NCBI RefSeq assembly: GCF_004802635.2
Contig: NZ_CP046052.1
Location: 1,116,001 to 1,180,000, forward strand
From: Methylocystis heyeri
GTDB taxonomy: Bacteria; Pseudomonadota; Alphaproteobacteria; Rhizobiales; Beijerinckiaceae
Length of the DNA stretch: 64,000 bases
Direction: 5' to 3'
Shown here piece by piece: positions 1 to 8,210 of the stretch (positions are counted from its first letter, which is position 1; each line of letters starts with the position of its first letter). The notes beneath the pieces were generated by a model. That model made no database searches. It saw nothing but the letters and a program-made list of their open reading frames with translations, and was not told the DNA's origin. The position numbers were made by a program, and so were the translations under genes.

Positions 1-1154
1 TCTTCCACCGACCAGAGATCCTTCATCCGCTCGACCGTAGCGGTGGCCAAGCTGGAGCTGCCGGCGACATGCAGTTCGTAAAATCTTCGGCGCAGATGCG
101 CCCAGCAGCAGGCCAGGAGCAAAGCCTTCTCGCCGCGATCTGCCCCGGCCAGCCGCTGATAGGCGGCGTAGCCATCGACTTGCAGAATGCCGTAATACCC
201 CTTCAGATGCCGCAAGGCGCAATCGCCGGAACGGCTGTCCTCGAAGCGGTAGGCGACCATCGGCGGATCGCCGCCGCCAAAGGGCCGATCGTCTCTCGCG
301 TAGGCCCATAAATAGGCTTTCTTCGCCTTGCCGGCGCCGGGCTCCAGCGTCGGCAACGTCGTCTCGTCGGCAAAGACGCGCGGGCTCTGCTTGATCCGCC
401 ACAGCACATGGTCCGAAAGCGGCTCCAGTTCGAAGCCAAGCCGCCCCATCCATTGCGCCATCAGCGAACGATCAAGCTCGACCCCGTCGCGGGCGTAAAT
501 GCCTTCCTGCCTATAAAGCGGCAGGCCGTCGGCGTATTTGGAGACGGCGATCATCGCCAACAGGGCCTCGGTGGGAATGCCGCCCTCGATAATGCGCGCG
601 GGAGCAGGCGCCTGGATGACGCCATCGACGTCGACGTCTTTGAAGGCGTATTTCGGGCGGCGGGTGACGATCACCCGGAAGCGCGGCGGCTCGACGTCCA
701 AGCGTTCACAAACGTCCTCGCCGATCTTGATCTTCTCCTTGCCCAGATGTTCGGCGGGTACCTCGGGCTCGATCACCACCTCGACCCGTTCAAGATGAGA
801 GGCGAACGCCTTACGCGGACGCGGCGCCCGCTTTTGTTTGGCCGAGCCGCCCGCTTTGTCCAGCCCCGCCTTGATTTCGGCGATGCCGGTCTGGATCTCC
901 TCAAACACGAAGGCCTGCTGTTCGGCCGCGGCAGCCCCCAGCTTTTCCGAGCGCTTGCCGAAGCGGTTTCGCTCCAGCGCCTTGAGGATCGAAGTCAGCC
1001 GGGCGATGCGTTCGTCAGCTGCCGCATTGAGGACTTTGAGGTCGCGGATTTCGCTTTCGAGCGCCTCTGTGCGCGCCGCCTTTTCGGCCATGACGCGGAC
1101 CAGCGCTTTCAGCGCGTCAACATCGTCAGGAAGCGGAAAATCGAGCATTTTCAT
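1..1154 (-). CDS. tnpC: IS66 transposase TnpC, C-terminus cut by window edge
   Basis: This is the main DDE transposase of an IS66-type element. The frame runs open from the ATG at 1154 to base 1 without a stop (about 384 codons). It starts MKMLDFPLPDDVDALKAL, followed by a coiled-coil-like stretch, then an RFGKRSEK motif at about residue 65, the usual IS66 N-terminal signature. The catalytic-core region follows: the FADETTLPTLEPG stretch carries the first Asp, and LQVDGYAAYQRL carries the second. The C-terminal Glu region is beyond the edge. It lies 72 bp after tnpB. The protein is confidently identified but incomplete; whether it is intact cannot be judged. Confidence 0.9.
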   Translation of the reverse strand, partial: MKMLDFPLPDDVDALKALVRVMAEKAARTEALESEIRDLKVLNAAADERIARLTSILKALERNRFGKRSEKLGAAAAEQQAFVFEEIQTGIAEIKAGLDKAGGSAKQKRAPRPRKAFASHLERVEVVIEPEVPAEHLGKEKIKIGEDVCERLDVEPPRFRVIVTRRPKYAFKDVDVDGVIQAPAPARIIEGGIPTEALLAMIAVSKYADGLPLYRQEGIYARDGVELDRSLMAQWMGRLGFELEPLSDHVLWRIKQSPRVFADETTLPTLEPGAGKAKKAYLWAYARDDRPFGGGDPPMVAYRFEDSRSGDCALRHLKGYYGILQVDGYAAYQRLAGADRGEKALLLACCWAHLRRRFYELHVAGSSSLATATVERMKDLWSVE

Positions 1155-1226
1155 TAGGATGATTAAAGCACAGATCCAGTGGAAACGCTCGTGTTTTCAA
1201 CGTAATCATGCCGATTTTCCGACCGT

Positions 1227-1571
1227 TCAGCCGGCGCTGACCGGGCGTTTGAGGTCGACCGGACGCACCCGTTTCCAATCCAATCCGTCAACCAGCGCCA
1301 TCAACTGGGCATGATTGAGTTGAACCTGGTTTGGCCCGATCCGCGGCCAGCAAAATTGCGATTCCTCCAATCGCTTCGAGAACAGGCACACGCCGGTCCC
1401 ATCAAACCAAACGATCTTGATTCTATCGGCTCTCTTGGCCCGGAACACATAAAGCGCGCCGTTGAACGGGTCGGCGCCGACATCGCGCACCAGCGACAGC
1501 AAACCGTCCGGGCCTTTGCGAAAATCGACCGGTTGGCTGGCCAGATAGATTTTCACGCCCGACGCGATCAT
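1227..1571 (-). CDS. tnpB: IS66 accessory protein TnpB
   Basis: This protein of 114 residues is the family size for IS66 Orf2 (TnpB), an accessory protein required for transposition. It opens MIASGVKIYLASQPVDFRKG, the conserved N-terminus, and contains the LYVFRAKRADRIKIVWFDG core with aromatic and charged residues typical of the family. The ATG at 1571 overlaps the tnpA stop (ATGA), so tnpB is probably translationally coupled to tnpA. The frame is open further upstream, but that extension only repeats tnpA in another frame, so the internal ATG is chosen. Confidence 0.9.
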   Translation of the reverse strand: MIASGVKIYLASQPVDFRKGPDGLLSLVRDVGADPFNGALYVFRAKRADRIKIVWFDGTGVCLFSKRLEESQFCWPRIGPNQVQLNHAQLMALVDGLDWKRVRPVDLKRPVSAG

Positions 1572-1957
1572 GCCGAGCGCACCGCGCGGATCACGCGACG
1601 CAGATCGGCTTCGCCAATGTCGGCGCTGACGCGGATCACTGTGGCGCCGACGGAGATTTCCACCGTTGGCGCAGACCTGCCCTCGACATCCGGCGGATTC
1701 GCGCAAGCGGTAGGCGAGGCCGTCACCGCACCTTCGCGCATCGCTTGCCGGCGCCAGCCAAAAAGCTGAGACGGCGAAATGCCCATCTCCCGCGCGGCCG
1801 CGGAAATATTCACGTCGGGATCCAGTGTCGCCGCAACAGCTCGTGCCTTGAACTCGTCAGACCACCGGCGACGGCGAGAAACCGGAGCGCCATCAAGACG
1901 ATCAACCACGGCTTCGATCAGTTGGAAACTTCTATCACCAGGCATAGGCGCAGACAT
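1568..1957 (-). CDS. tnpA: IS66 Orf1 / TnpA, HTH DNA-binding protein
   Basis: This 129-residue protein matches the first gene of IS66-type elements. Residues about 28-75 carry an IS3/IS66-type helix-turn-helix: RRRRWSDEFKARAVAATL, then SAAAREMGISPSQLFGWRR. The C-terminal part (about 95-129) is the conserved region ending in IRAVRSA. It overlaps tnpB by 4 bp. The promoter should lie between 1958 and the terminal repeat at 2042. No frameshift or internal stop is visible. Confidence 0.88.
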   Translation of the reverse strand: MSAPMPGDRSFQLIEAVVDRLDGAPVSRRRRWSDEFKARAVAATLDPDVNISAAAREMGISPSQLFGWRRQAMREGAVTASPTACANPPDVEGRSAPTVEISVGATVIRVSADIGEADLRRVIRAVRSA

Positions 1958-2019
1958 AGATGCTCACAGCAGTACAAATTGTGCTGCTATTGATAGCTGG
2001 GCCACCTATGCGCCGCCAT

Positions 2020-2042
2020 CACGGGGCTGCCTTGGCGCTTAC
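2020..2042. repeat. IS66 terminal inverted repeat
   Basis: Read on the minus strand from 2042, the sequence begins GTAAGCGCCAAGGCAGCC, with the GTAA ends typical of IS66. The partner repeat is outside the window, so only the match to the family start supports this call. Confidence 0.6.
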
Positions 2043-2378
2043 ATCGGAACTGCGCCCGAAGGTCGTGATCCTCCGGCTCCTCTGCTCGCCGTGCAAGCTC
2101 ATCGGCATTAGCGCACGCCGTCGACAAGCACCCCACTCGGGGCGCTAATTGGACTCGCGCAGGGCGTAAGCTGGCTCTATCTGCGCTGGTAATTCGACGA
2201 GGAGCGGTGCGATGCGGTCGCCGACCTGGGCTGGCTGGTGCCCTCGTCGAAACACTGCTGCGCAACCCGGCACCGAAAATGGTGGACTATGCCGACTTCG
2301 CTGCCAGCCGAGGACACCAAGCGCTAGATTTTATCCACTAGCAAGATATCAACGGACTCGCTAAAGCTTGAAAGTTAA
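2043..2378 (+). other. Gene-poor stretch with a possible gene remnant
   Basis: No complete gene is recognised here. On the plus strand one frame from about 2212 to 2340 reads plausibly as protein (VETLLRNPAPKMVDYADFAA, then a stop at 2338-2340), but it has no clear start or family. It may be the 3' tail of a gene broken by the adjacent IS66 insertion. The fragment cannot be named from sequence alone. Confidence 0.3.
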
Positions 2379-2942
2379 GTGATATTGGGCTGGGGAGCTA
2401 AATTACGCATGATATCGAACACGCGTAGTAATACTGCATTCGGGAAATACCGTGCTGCCCACCAGCCGGATCAGCCAATGAATTCGGAGGCGCGCAGGTA
2501 CGTTGGTGACGCCGATCAAATGAGGCCCGATGATGGGCTGATGTGTTGGGTGGACGGTACCATAGAAAGCCCCATAGCCGAGCCTGAGACTCCTGAAGAA
2601 TTCGGGGATCGGCATCTCTGGGTAGTGACGACAGAGAATGTCCACTATGCTCCCGAAGCTTGCGATTTCGGCAAGTGTCGAGGCGCCGGTGCCACCAAAC
2701 ATAGCAATCTGACCGGTGGCGGCCGGGCTTTTGTCGGCGGGGAACTGGTATTCCTTGAAGCGGATACAATCGCGATCACAGGGTGTTCGGGCCGGTATCG
2801 GCTTCGGAGCGGTAAGGAGATGGCTGCGATTGAACGTGCTTTTGTGGAGTCCGGCTATAACGTATGGTCGATGGGCTATAACGAAGACACCAATCGTCCG
2901 CACCAGTTCGGGCTATCCGACCCCAAATGGATTTCGCTATGA
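2379..2942 (+). CDS. Uncharacterised accessory protein coupled to an HTH-ImmA/IrrE gene
   Basis: This protein of up to 187 residues is not assigned to a named family. Its C-terminal two thirds look like one compact alpha/beta domain, with the segments KHSNLTGGGRAFVGGELVF (about 107-125), ITGCSGRYR (about 133-141) and a final GYNVWSMGYNEDTNRP stretch. No signal peptide or membrane segment is seen. The start is uncertain: GTG 2379, ATG 2409 and ATG 2478 are all in frame and none has a strong Shine-Dalgarno. The stop overlaps the ATG of the next gene (ATGA at 2939-2942), so the two are translated together. By analogy with two-gene HTH/metalloprotease modules it could be a toxin-like effector, but that is inference from context only. 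Confidence 0.6.
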   Translation: MILGWGAKLRMISNTRSNTAFGKYRAAHQPDQPMNSEARRYVGDADQMRPDDGLMCWVDGTIESPIAEPETPEEFGDRHLWVVTTENVHYAPEACDFGKCRGAGATKHSNLTGGGRAFVGGELVFLEADTIAITGCSGRYRLRSGKEMAAIERAFVESGYNVWSMGYNEDTNRPHQFGLSDPKWISL

Positions 2943-4366
2943 GCGGTTTTTCTACGGCTGACTTGGACAAAGTGTTTGGTCCCGAGTCTTGTGGTGACAC
3001 CCCTGAGAAGCGAGCCAGGTCATCACGGCGAGAGTTCGTACGGGGGCAAACGATGCTCGCGGAAGCCAGCGCCGAGGCGACGGGGCGTAGATTGGCGGCA
3101 GCAGAGGCGCTCGCCAATTATGGCTTTGAAAAACTTCTGGCCGCAGTCGAAGAGGGACAGGCCCCTTTAGTGCCGGGGCGCAGCGAGCCAGCACGGACTA
3201 TACAGAGCCACCGTAATGCTCTCGGTTACACACCGGAGGAACTCGCGCGTCTTGCGAAGGTGGATGCTAATGACGTCGTCAAGGCTGAGACGCCTGGCCA
3301 AGTCTCTCCTATTCGAATATTGGAGCGACTTGCCCGCCCGCTGGCAATTGACGAAAGAATTTTGGGCTTCGCTACCCAAGGGGGTACCGAGGAGCTAGGT
3401 GTGCGCCTTCGAGAGCTTGCTGCTCCCCAAGGCAATGCGCGTCTTACTTCGACCACGGTGGCTGCGCTTGCGGAAAGTGCGTGGGTAATTGGGCGTCAGA
3501 CGTCACTCCTATCTATGATCGGCGAGCGAAATACGAAGAGCTTGGAAACCTTTCAAGTCGATGATGATTACGAATACCCGACCTACGAACGTGGGTATAG
3601 GCTTGCTGCACAGGCGCGTCAGCTTTTGGGTCTGCCGCCGGAACCGCCAATAAAAAGCATGCGTAGTCTGGTCTCCAGCATGCTTAATATCCCACTTGTA
3701 CAGACAACACTTAGCGAGAATCTCGCCGGCGCTACAATCGCAATTGGCGAGGTGCGCGGCATTGTCGTTAATATCCAAGGTCGTAATCGAAACGTTTGGG
3801 TACGTCGTATGACGCTTGCCCATGAGCTTGGCCATATGCTGTGGGATCCAGCAGAAAGGCTCAATCGTTTGACAGTCGATGGTTACAGCGATTTAACGGT
3901 CGATAAGTACAGTGATAACAGCGTTATCCGCCGTGATCCTGTGGAGATCCGAGCCAATGCTTTCGCGATTGCGTTTTTAGCGCCGCCCTCTGCCGTAGAC
4001 AAAATGGTCGGTCACGCTGAGATTACCCCTTCAGCTGTATTCGAGGTTGCTCAGCACTTTGGCATCAGCGTAACCGCCGCTGCAGCACATATTGGAAATG
4101 TCAGAAGAGTAGAGGTAGTTCCTCCACGTGGCAGCAAATTCCCCGAGCCATCTGATGAGATGAGAGGGCAAGAAGATTTTACGATCGACTATTTCCCAAT
4201 CAAGGGTATTCCACCAGCGTTAGTCGGCAAATTCGCTTCGATTGTTGCTCAAGCGTTTAGGGAGGGGTTAATATCGAGAGATACAGCCGCGACATTCCTT
4301 CAGACAACAGAAGACAACATAAGTCAAGATATTATGGAGAGCATAATTAACCTAACACGCCGTTAA
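2939..4366 (+). CDS. HTH domain plus ImmA/IrrE-type zinc metalloprotease
   Basis: This 475-residue protein joins an XRE-like helix-turn-helix region (about residues 84-135, LGYTPEELARLAKVDANDV) to a COG2856 ImmA/IrrE peptidase domain. The zinc motif is HELGH (H295, E296, H299), with a probable third ligand E336 in VEIRANAFA. An N-terminal extension and a C-terminal alpha-helical tail (about 395-475) flank the domains. Proteins of this family control phage or mobile-element repressors by cleavage, or serve in toxin-antitoxin and defence modules. The start at 2939 is chosen because it overlaps the upstream stop; a more distal ATG at 2927 would overlap more. Its position beside an insertion sequence and its less GC-rich third positions suggest horizontal acquisition. 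Confidence 0.85.
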   Translation: MSGFSTADLDKVFGPESCGDTPEKRARSSRREFVRGQTMLAEASAEATGRRLAAAEALANYGFEKLLAAVEEGQAPLVPGRSEPARTIQSHRNALGYTPEELARLAKVDANDVVKAETPGQVSPIRILERLARPLAIDERILGFATQGGTEELGVRLRELAAPQGNARLTSTTVAALAESAWVIGRQTSLLSMIGERNTKSLETFQVDDDYEYPTYERGYRLAAQARQLLGLPPEPPIKSMRSLVSSMLNIPLVQTTLSENLAGATIAIGEVRGIVVNIQGRNRNVWVRRMTLAHELGHMLWDPAERLNRLTVDGYSDLTVDKYSDNSVIRRDPVEIRANAFAIAFLAPPSAVDKMVGHAEITPSAVFEVAQHFGISVTAAAAHIGNVRRVEVVPPRGSKFPEPSDEMRGQEDFTIDYFPIKGIPPALVGKFASIVAQAFREGLISRDTAATFLQTTEDNISQDIMESIINLTRR

Positions 4367-4477
4367 CGTCGTTTACATTCAGAGAAAAAGTTCGTGCGCT
4401 ACTGCTGCTCAACAAATACCCCATTCGCCCCAAGAATGATGATCGTTTTTAGGTAACAGTCCACCTGTCCCCGGCTT

Positions 4478-5371
4478 TCATCTGGCGGCGATCGATTTCT
4501 CGGCGGTTGTGTTACACTGCCCCGCCGCGACCGACAACCGCCCCAGGATAAACCTGCGGCTCTCCAGCATCTCGGCAAACCTCGGCGAGAGCAAAAAGGC
4601 CAGTTCCTGCTCGCGGGTGACGGTCACCGGGTCTTGCGCGCGGAGATCCTCGTCGACATGGCCGGGGTGACACATGATGAGGTGCCGGCGCCCCGGCGCG
4701 CTCAGAAAGCCCGCGAATTGCCTGGCGTAGTCCTGCCCCGGGTTGAAATCGGAATAGCCGGCGAAGCCGTCATTGACGACAAAACCGCGCCGGCGCGCCA
4801 TGCGGCGAAAGCCGCTTGAGAGCCCGCGCACGATCAGCGCCTTTTTCACCGGCCCGCCGCGCCAAAAAATGCGGTGCGGGGCGTCGCCGCTGTCGCGCAG
4901 CCAGCATTTGCCCTCCAGCTTGCGCTCGGCCAGGGCGTCGAAAAGCGCCTCCCTTATGCCCGGCAGCGCCTGCACATGCTGGTGCCCGTCGACGAAATCG
5001 GGCGGGCGGCCCATCACCGCCTCGAAGCGGTCGATCTGCCGGTCGATCTCGGCCCTGATCTCCTTGAGCGGCAGTTTCTTGCGCATCGCGCCGCGAACCA
5101 CCTCGGAGATTTCCGGAAAGCGGCCGTTTGGCGCAAACAGCGGCATGACCGAGAGCGGGCCGCCGAGGGTGAGGTTGAAATGCAGGCCGATGTCGGCGTC
5201 GAAGCCGCCGCGCAGCAGCTCGGTCCCCATCGCGGGCCAGCGCGGCCCGTTGGTCAGGACCGAAACGGCCGAAAGTCGCCCGGCGCGCAGGGCTTCAAGA
5301 ATGCCCGCGCTGACGCCATATGAAAGGCCGTAATCGTCCGCGCAAAGGGTTACGGTTCTGATTTTGGCCAT
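4478..5371 (-). CDS. ChbG/HpnK (YdjC) family polysaccharide deacetylase-like protein
   Basis: This 297-residue protein has the ChbG/YdjC pattern: TLCADDYGLS at residues 7-16 with the metal-binding Asp pair, a GLHFNLT histidine segment, VDGHQHVQALP, and a late LIMCHPGHVDE motif. These supply metal ligands for hydrolysis of acetyl groups on sugars. The family includes chitooligosaccharide deacetylase and the hopanoid-associated HpnK, but no hopanoid or chitin genes are nearby, so the substrate is unknown. The frame is open for 90 codons upstream (to 5641), but that part covers repeat DNA and lacks family similarity, so MAKIRTVTLCADD at 5371 is taken as the start. It diverges from rnr. Confidence 0.85.
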   Translation of the reverse strand: MAKIRTVTLCADDYGLSYGVSAGILEALRAGRLSAVSVLTNGPRWPAMGTELLRGGFDADIGLHFNLTLGGPLSVMPLFAPNGRFPEISEVVRGAMRKKLPLKEIRAEIDRQIDRFEAVMGRPPDFVDGHQHVQALPGIREALFDALAERKLEGKCWLRDSGDAPHRIFWRGGPVKKALIVRGLSSGFRRMARRRGFVVNDGFAGYSDFNPGQDYARQFAGFLSAPGRRHLIMCHPGHVDEDLRAQDPVTVTREQELAFLLSPRFAEMLESRRFILGRLSVAAGQCNTTAEKSIAAR

Positions 5372-5398
5372 CGCGCCGCCGAGCCTCTTCTGGCTGGA

Positions 5399-5442
5399 GT
5401 GTTTTCGAGCGAAGTGGATGCCGGTTCGCGTGAAGAAAACAC
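5399..5442 (+). repeat. 44-bp interspersed repeat, copy 1
   Basis: The sequence begins GTGTTTTCGAGCGAAGTGG and ends GTGAAGAAAACAC; the ends are inverted repeats of each other. The same unit recurs in reverse orientation at 22951-22994 and in a diverged form at 28413-28456. All three lie between genes. Confidence 0.85.
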
Positions 5443-5455
5443 GACCAAAGGAATC

Positions 5456-5496
5456 CCGGAGAATTTGCGGTTCAATCCGAACCGCAAATTCTCCGG
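5456..5496. repeat. Perfect 17-bp inverted repeat (hairpin)
   Basis: CCGGAGAATTTGCGGTT is followed by the 7-nt spacer CAATCCG and the exact reverse complement. It sits 13 bp after repeat copy 1, in the divergent region between the deacetylase and rnr. It could form a strong hairpin in the rnr leader. No U-run follows, so it does not look like an ordinary terminator. Confidence 0.8.
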
Positions 5497-5640
5497 CGGG
5501 CTCTGTTTGCGGCATGCCCGGTCCGAGGTCAATCGCCCCGTCAGAGCGGAAAATATCGGGCCCTGCGGCCTGCGAGTAAAAGGTGTATAATCCGCGTTGC
5601 GCCAGCCGGGCTCGCCGGCGCGGCGCCAGAAGGTTCTTCA

Positions 5641-7932
5641 TTGGCTAAAAGGCAAAATATCGATTCCGAAGCGCGCCCGTTACCCTCGCGCGAGGACATT
5701 CTGGCTTTCCTTTCGCGCGAGAAGGAAGCCATGAGCAAATCCGGCCATGCCGGCAAGATCGGAAAGCGCGAGATCGCCCGCGCCTTCGGCATAAAGGGCG
5801 CCGACAAGATCGAGCTCAAGCGCCTGCTGGGCGAACTCGCCGCCGAAGGCGCGATCGAGAAACGTGGCCGGCGCGTGACGCGGCCCGGCGTGCTGCCGGC
5901 GGTCGCGCTGGTGGACATCATTGGGCGCGATCCCGACGGCGAGCTCATCGCCATGCCGGTGGAATGGGACGAGGACGAATTCGGCGCAGCGCCGAGAATT
6001 CTGATCCGCGCCCCACGCCGCGCGCGGGCCGGAGAACCCCTGCCCGGCGTCGGCGACCGCGCGTTGACGCGCACCGAGCCGGATGAGGACGCCGGTCCCA
6101 ATGATCCGCCCTATCTCGGCCGGGTCGTAAAGCTGCTCGCCCGCGCGCGCCATCGTCTGATCGGCGTGCTGCGCCTCGACGAGACCGGCGCGGGGCGGCT
6201 GGAGCCGATCGACAAGAAACAGGCCGGCCGCGACCTCGTCATTGCCCAAGAGGACCGCGGCGAGGCCCGGGACGGCGACCTCGTCTCGGTCGATGTGCTC
6301 GGGCGGACGCGGCTCGGCGCCGGCAAGGCGCGGGTGCGCGAGAATCTCGGCTCCGTCAAAAGCGAAAAGGCGGTCAGCCTCATCGCGCTGCGCGCCCATG
6401 ACATCCCCGACGTTTTCCGGGCGGAGGCGATCGAGGAAGCCGAGAAGGTCCGCGTCATCTCCCATAGCCCGCATCATGAGGATTGGCGCGACCTGCCGCT
6501 CGTGACCATCGATCCGCCCGACGCCAAGGATCACGACGACGCCGTCCACGCCGCGCCGGACCATGCGCCCGACAATGAGGGCGGCTATGTCGTGACCGTG
6601 GCCATCGCGGATGTCGCCTGGTATGTGCGGCCGCACTCCCCGCTCGATCGCGACGCGCTGGAGCGGGGCAATTCGGTTTATTTCCCGGATCGAGTCGTGC
6701 CCATGCTGCCCGAGCGCATCTCCAACGATCTCTGCTCGCTGCGCCCGCGCGAGACCCGGCCGGCGCTGGCGGTCAGGCTGCGCCTGAGCAAGGACGGACG
6801 AAAGCTCGATCACAGCTTCCATCGCGTGATGATGCGCTCGGCGGCGAAGCTCAGCTACGCCCAGGCGCAGGCGGCGATCGACGGCAAGCCGGACGACACC
6901 ACCGGGCCTCTGCTGGAGCCCGCGCTGCGCCCGCTATGGGCCGCCTATGAGGCGAGCAAGCACGCCCGGCACAAGCGTTCGCCGCTCGATCTCGATCTGC
7001 CCGAGCGCAAGATCATCCTCAAGCCGGACGGCTCCTTCGATCGCGTCGTCATTCCGCAGCGGCTGGAGGCTCACCGGCTCATCGAAGAATTCATGATCCT
7101 CGCCAATGTCGCCGCCGCCGAGACGCTGGAAGAAAACCGTCAGAGGCTGATCTACCGCGCGCATGACGAGCCGAGCCGCGAAAAGCTTGCGGCGCTGTCG
7201 GAGTTCCTCGCCACCATCGGGGTGAAATTCGCCAAAGGGCAGACCGTGCGCGCGGCGAGTTTCAACGCCATCCTCGCCAAGGTGAAAGGCATGGAGCATG
7301 AGAATCTCGTCAATGAGATCATCCTGCGCACCCAGGCCCAGGCCGAATACACCCATGAGAATTACGGCCATTTCGGCCTGAACCTGAGGCGCTACGCCCA
7401 TTTCACCTCGCCGATCCGCCGTTATGCCGATCTCGTGGTGCATCGCGCGCTGATCGCCGCGCTCAGGCTCGGCTCCGGCGCCATGCCCGATATAGCGGTC
7501 GGCGAACTCGCCGAGATCGCGGCGCGCATCTCGGCCGCGGAACGGCGCGCGATGGCGGCGGAGCGAGAGACGGTCGACCGGCTCGTCGCCGCCCATCTCG
7601 CCGATCAGATCGGCGCGGTTTTCCCGGCGCGCATTTCGGGCGTCACGCGTTCGGGGCTTTTCGTGCGGCTGCAGGAAACCGGCGCCGACGGCTTCGTTCC
7701 CGCGGCGACGCTCGGGCGCGACTACTTCTCCTATGACGAGGCCGCTCACTCGTTGACTTCGAAGCGCAGCGGCGAAAGCTATCGTCTTGCGGATCATATC
7801 GAGGTCAGACTGGTCGAGGCCGCGCCGGTCGCCGGCGCGCTGCGATTCGAGGTCGCCTCGAGCGCGCCGGGGCGAGGGAGGATCAACCACAGAACAGAGG
7901 GGCGCGCCACGAAACGGCCACGCCGCCGCTGA
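5641..7932 (+). CDS. rnr: Ribonuclease R
   Basis: RNase R is a processive 3'-5' exoribonuclease that degrades structured RNA in mRNA decay and rRNA/tmRNA processing. The 763 residues show a winged-helix-like N-terminus (about 10-75), cold-shock/OB region, an RNB catalytic domain with DPPDAKDHDDAV (the Asp cluster binding Mg2+), and an S1 domain near 655-740 (ARISGVTRSGLFVRL). It ends in a basic tail (KRPRRR) as in other RNase R proteins. The start is TTG with AGAAGG 7-12 bp upstream; the first internal ATG would remove part of the N-terminal domain. Confidence 0.95.
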   Translation: MAKRQNIDSEARPLPSREDILAFLSREKEAMSKSGHAGKIGKREIARAFGIKGADKIELKRLLGELAAEGAIEKRGRRVTRPGVLPAVALVDIIGRDPDGELIAMPVEWDEDEFGAAPRILIRAPRRARAGEPLPGVGDRALTRTEPDEDAGPNDPPYLGRVVKLLARARHRLIGVLRLDETGAGRLEPIDKKQAGRDLVIAQEDRGEARDGDLVSVDVLGRTRLGAGKARVRENLGSVKSEKAVSLIALRAHDIPDVFRAEAIEEAEKVRVISHSPHHEDWRDLPLVTIDPPDAKDHDDAVHAAPDHAPDNEGGYVVTVAIADVAWYVRPHSPLDRDALERGNSVYFPDRVVPMLPERISNDLCSLRPRETRPALAVRLRLSKDGRKLDHSFHRVMMRSAAKLSYAQAQAAIDGKPDDTTGPLLEPALRPLWAAYEASKHARHKRSPLDLDLPERKIILKPDGSFDRVVIPQRLEAHRLIEEFMILANVAAAETLEENRQRLIYRAHDEPSREKLAALSEFLATIGVKFAKGQTVRAASFNAILAKVKGMEHENLVNEIILRTQAQAEYTHENYGHFGLNLRRYAHFTSPIRRYADLVVHRALIAALRLGSGAMPDIAVGELAEIAARISAAERRAMAAERETVDRLVAAHLADQIGAVFPARISGVTRSGLFVRLQETGADGFVPAATLGRDYFSYDEAAHSLTSKRSGESYRLADHIEVRLVEAAPVAGALRFEVASSAPGRGRINHRTEGRATKRPRRR

Positions 7933-8210
7933 TCATTTTGTCATCGTGACGCGGGCGCGTGCAGGCGAGATAAAAACATTGGCAAAGTCTTCCATCGGGC
8001 GGTCTGGCCGTTTCGTTCGCGCAAAAAATGCGCTAGGCGTCTTCGCGCCGGCCGAAGCTCATGTTTGAGGCCGGCCGCGAGCGCGCGAGCCCGGCTTTTC
8101 CGCAGATGCGGAGAATCAGGCTTTCCCGGCGAGGCGCTTGGCCCCGCGCCGAGGGGCAAGACGCCGGCGTATGAGCCCGCCGGCGGGAGGATAACTCGAA
8201 AGGCCTTGAA
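7933..8210. other. Intergenic region between rnr and cvpA
   Basis: No gene, repeat match or RNA family is recognised in these 278 bases. The last 20 bases (GGGAGGATAACTCGAAAGG) contain the ribosome-binding region of cvpA. Confidence 0.5.

Larger units (their letters stand above)
1..2042 (-). mobile_element. IS66-family insertion sequence, left part outside the window
   Basis: Three minus-strand genes in the IS66 order (tnpA, tnpB, tnpC) fill this stretch. The outer end upstream of tnpA reads GTAAGCGCC inward from 2042, matching the GTAA start typical of IS66-family terminal repeats. The other end, and the end of tnpC, lie beyond base 1. tnpA and tnpB are intact and tnpC is open to the edge, so the element may be complete and active. 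The 8 bp just outside (2043-2050, ATCGGAAC) would be the target duplication if the family rule holds; this cannot be confirmed here. Confidence 0.85.

Noticed and set aside
5374-5641. A 90-residue extension of the deacetylase
   Set aside because: It runs through repeat and hairpin DNA; the conserved N-terminus starts at 5371.
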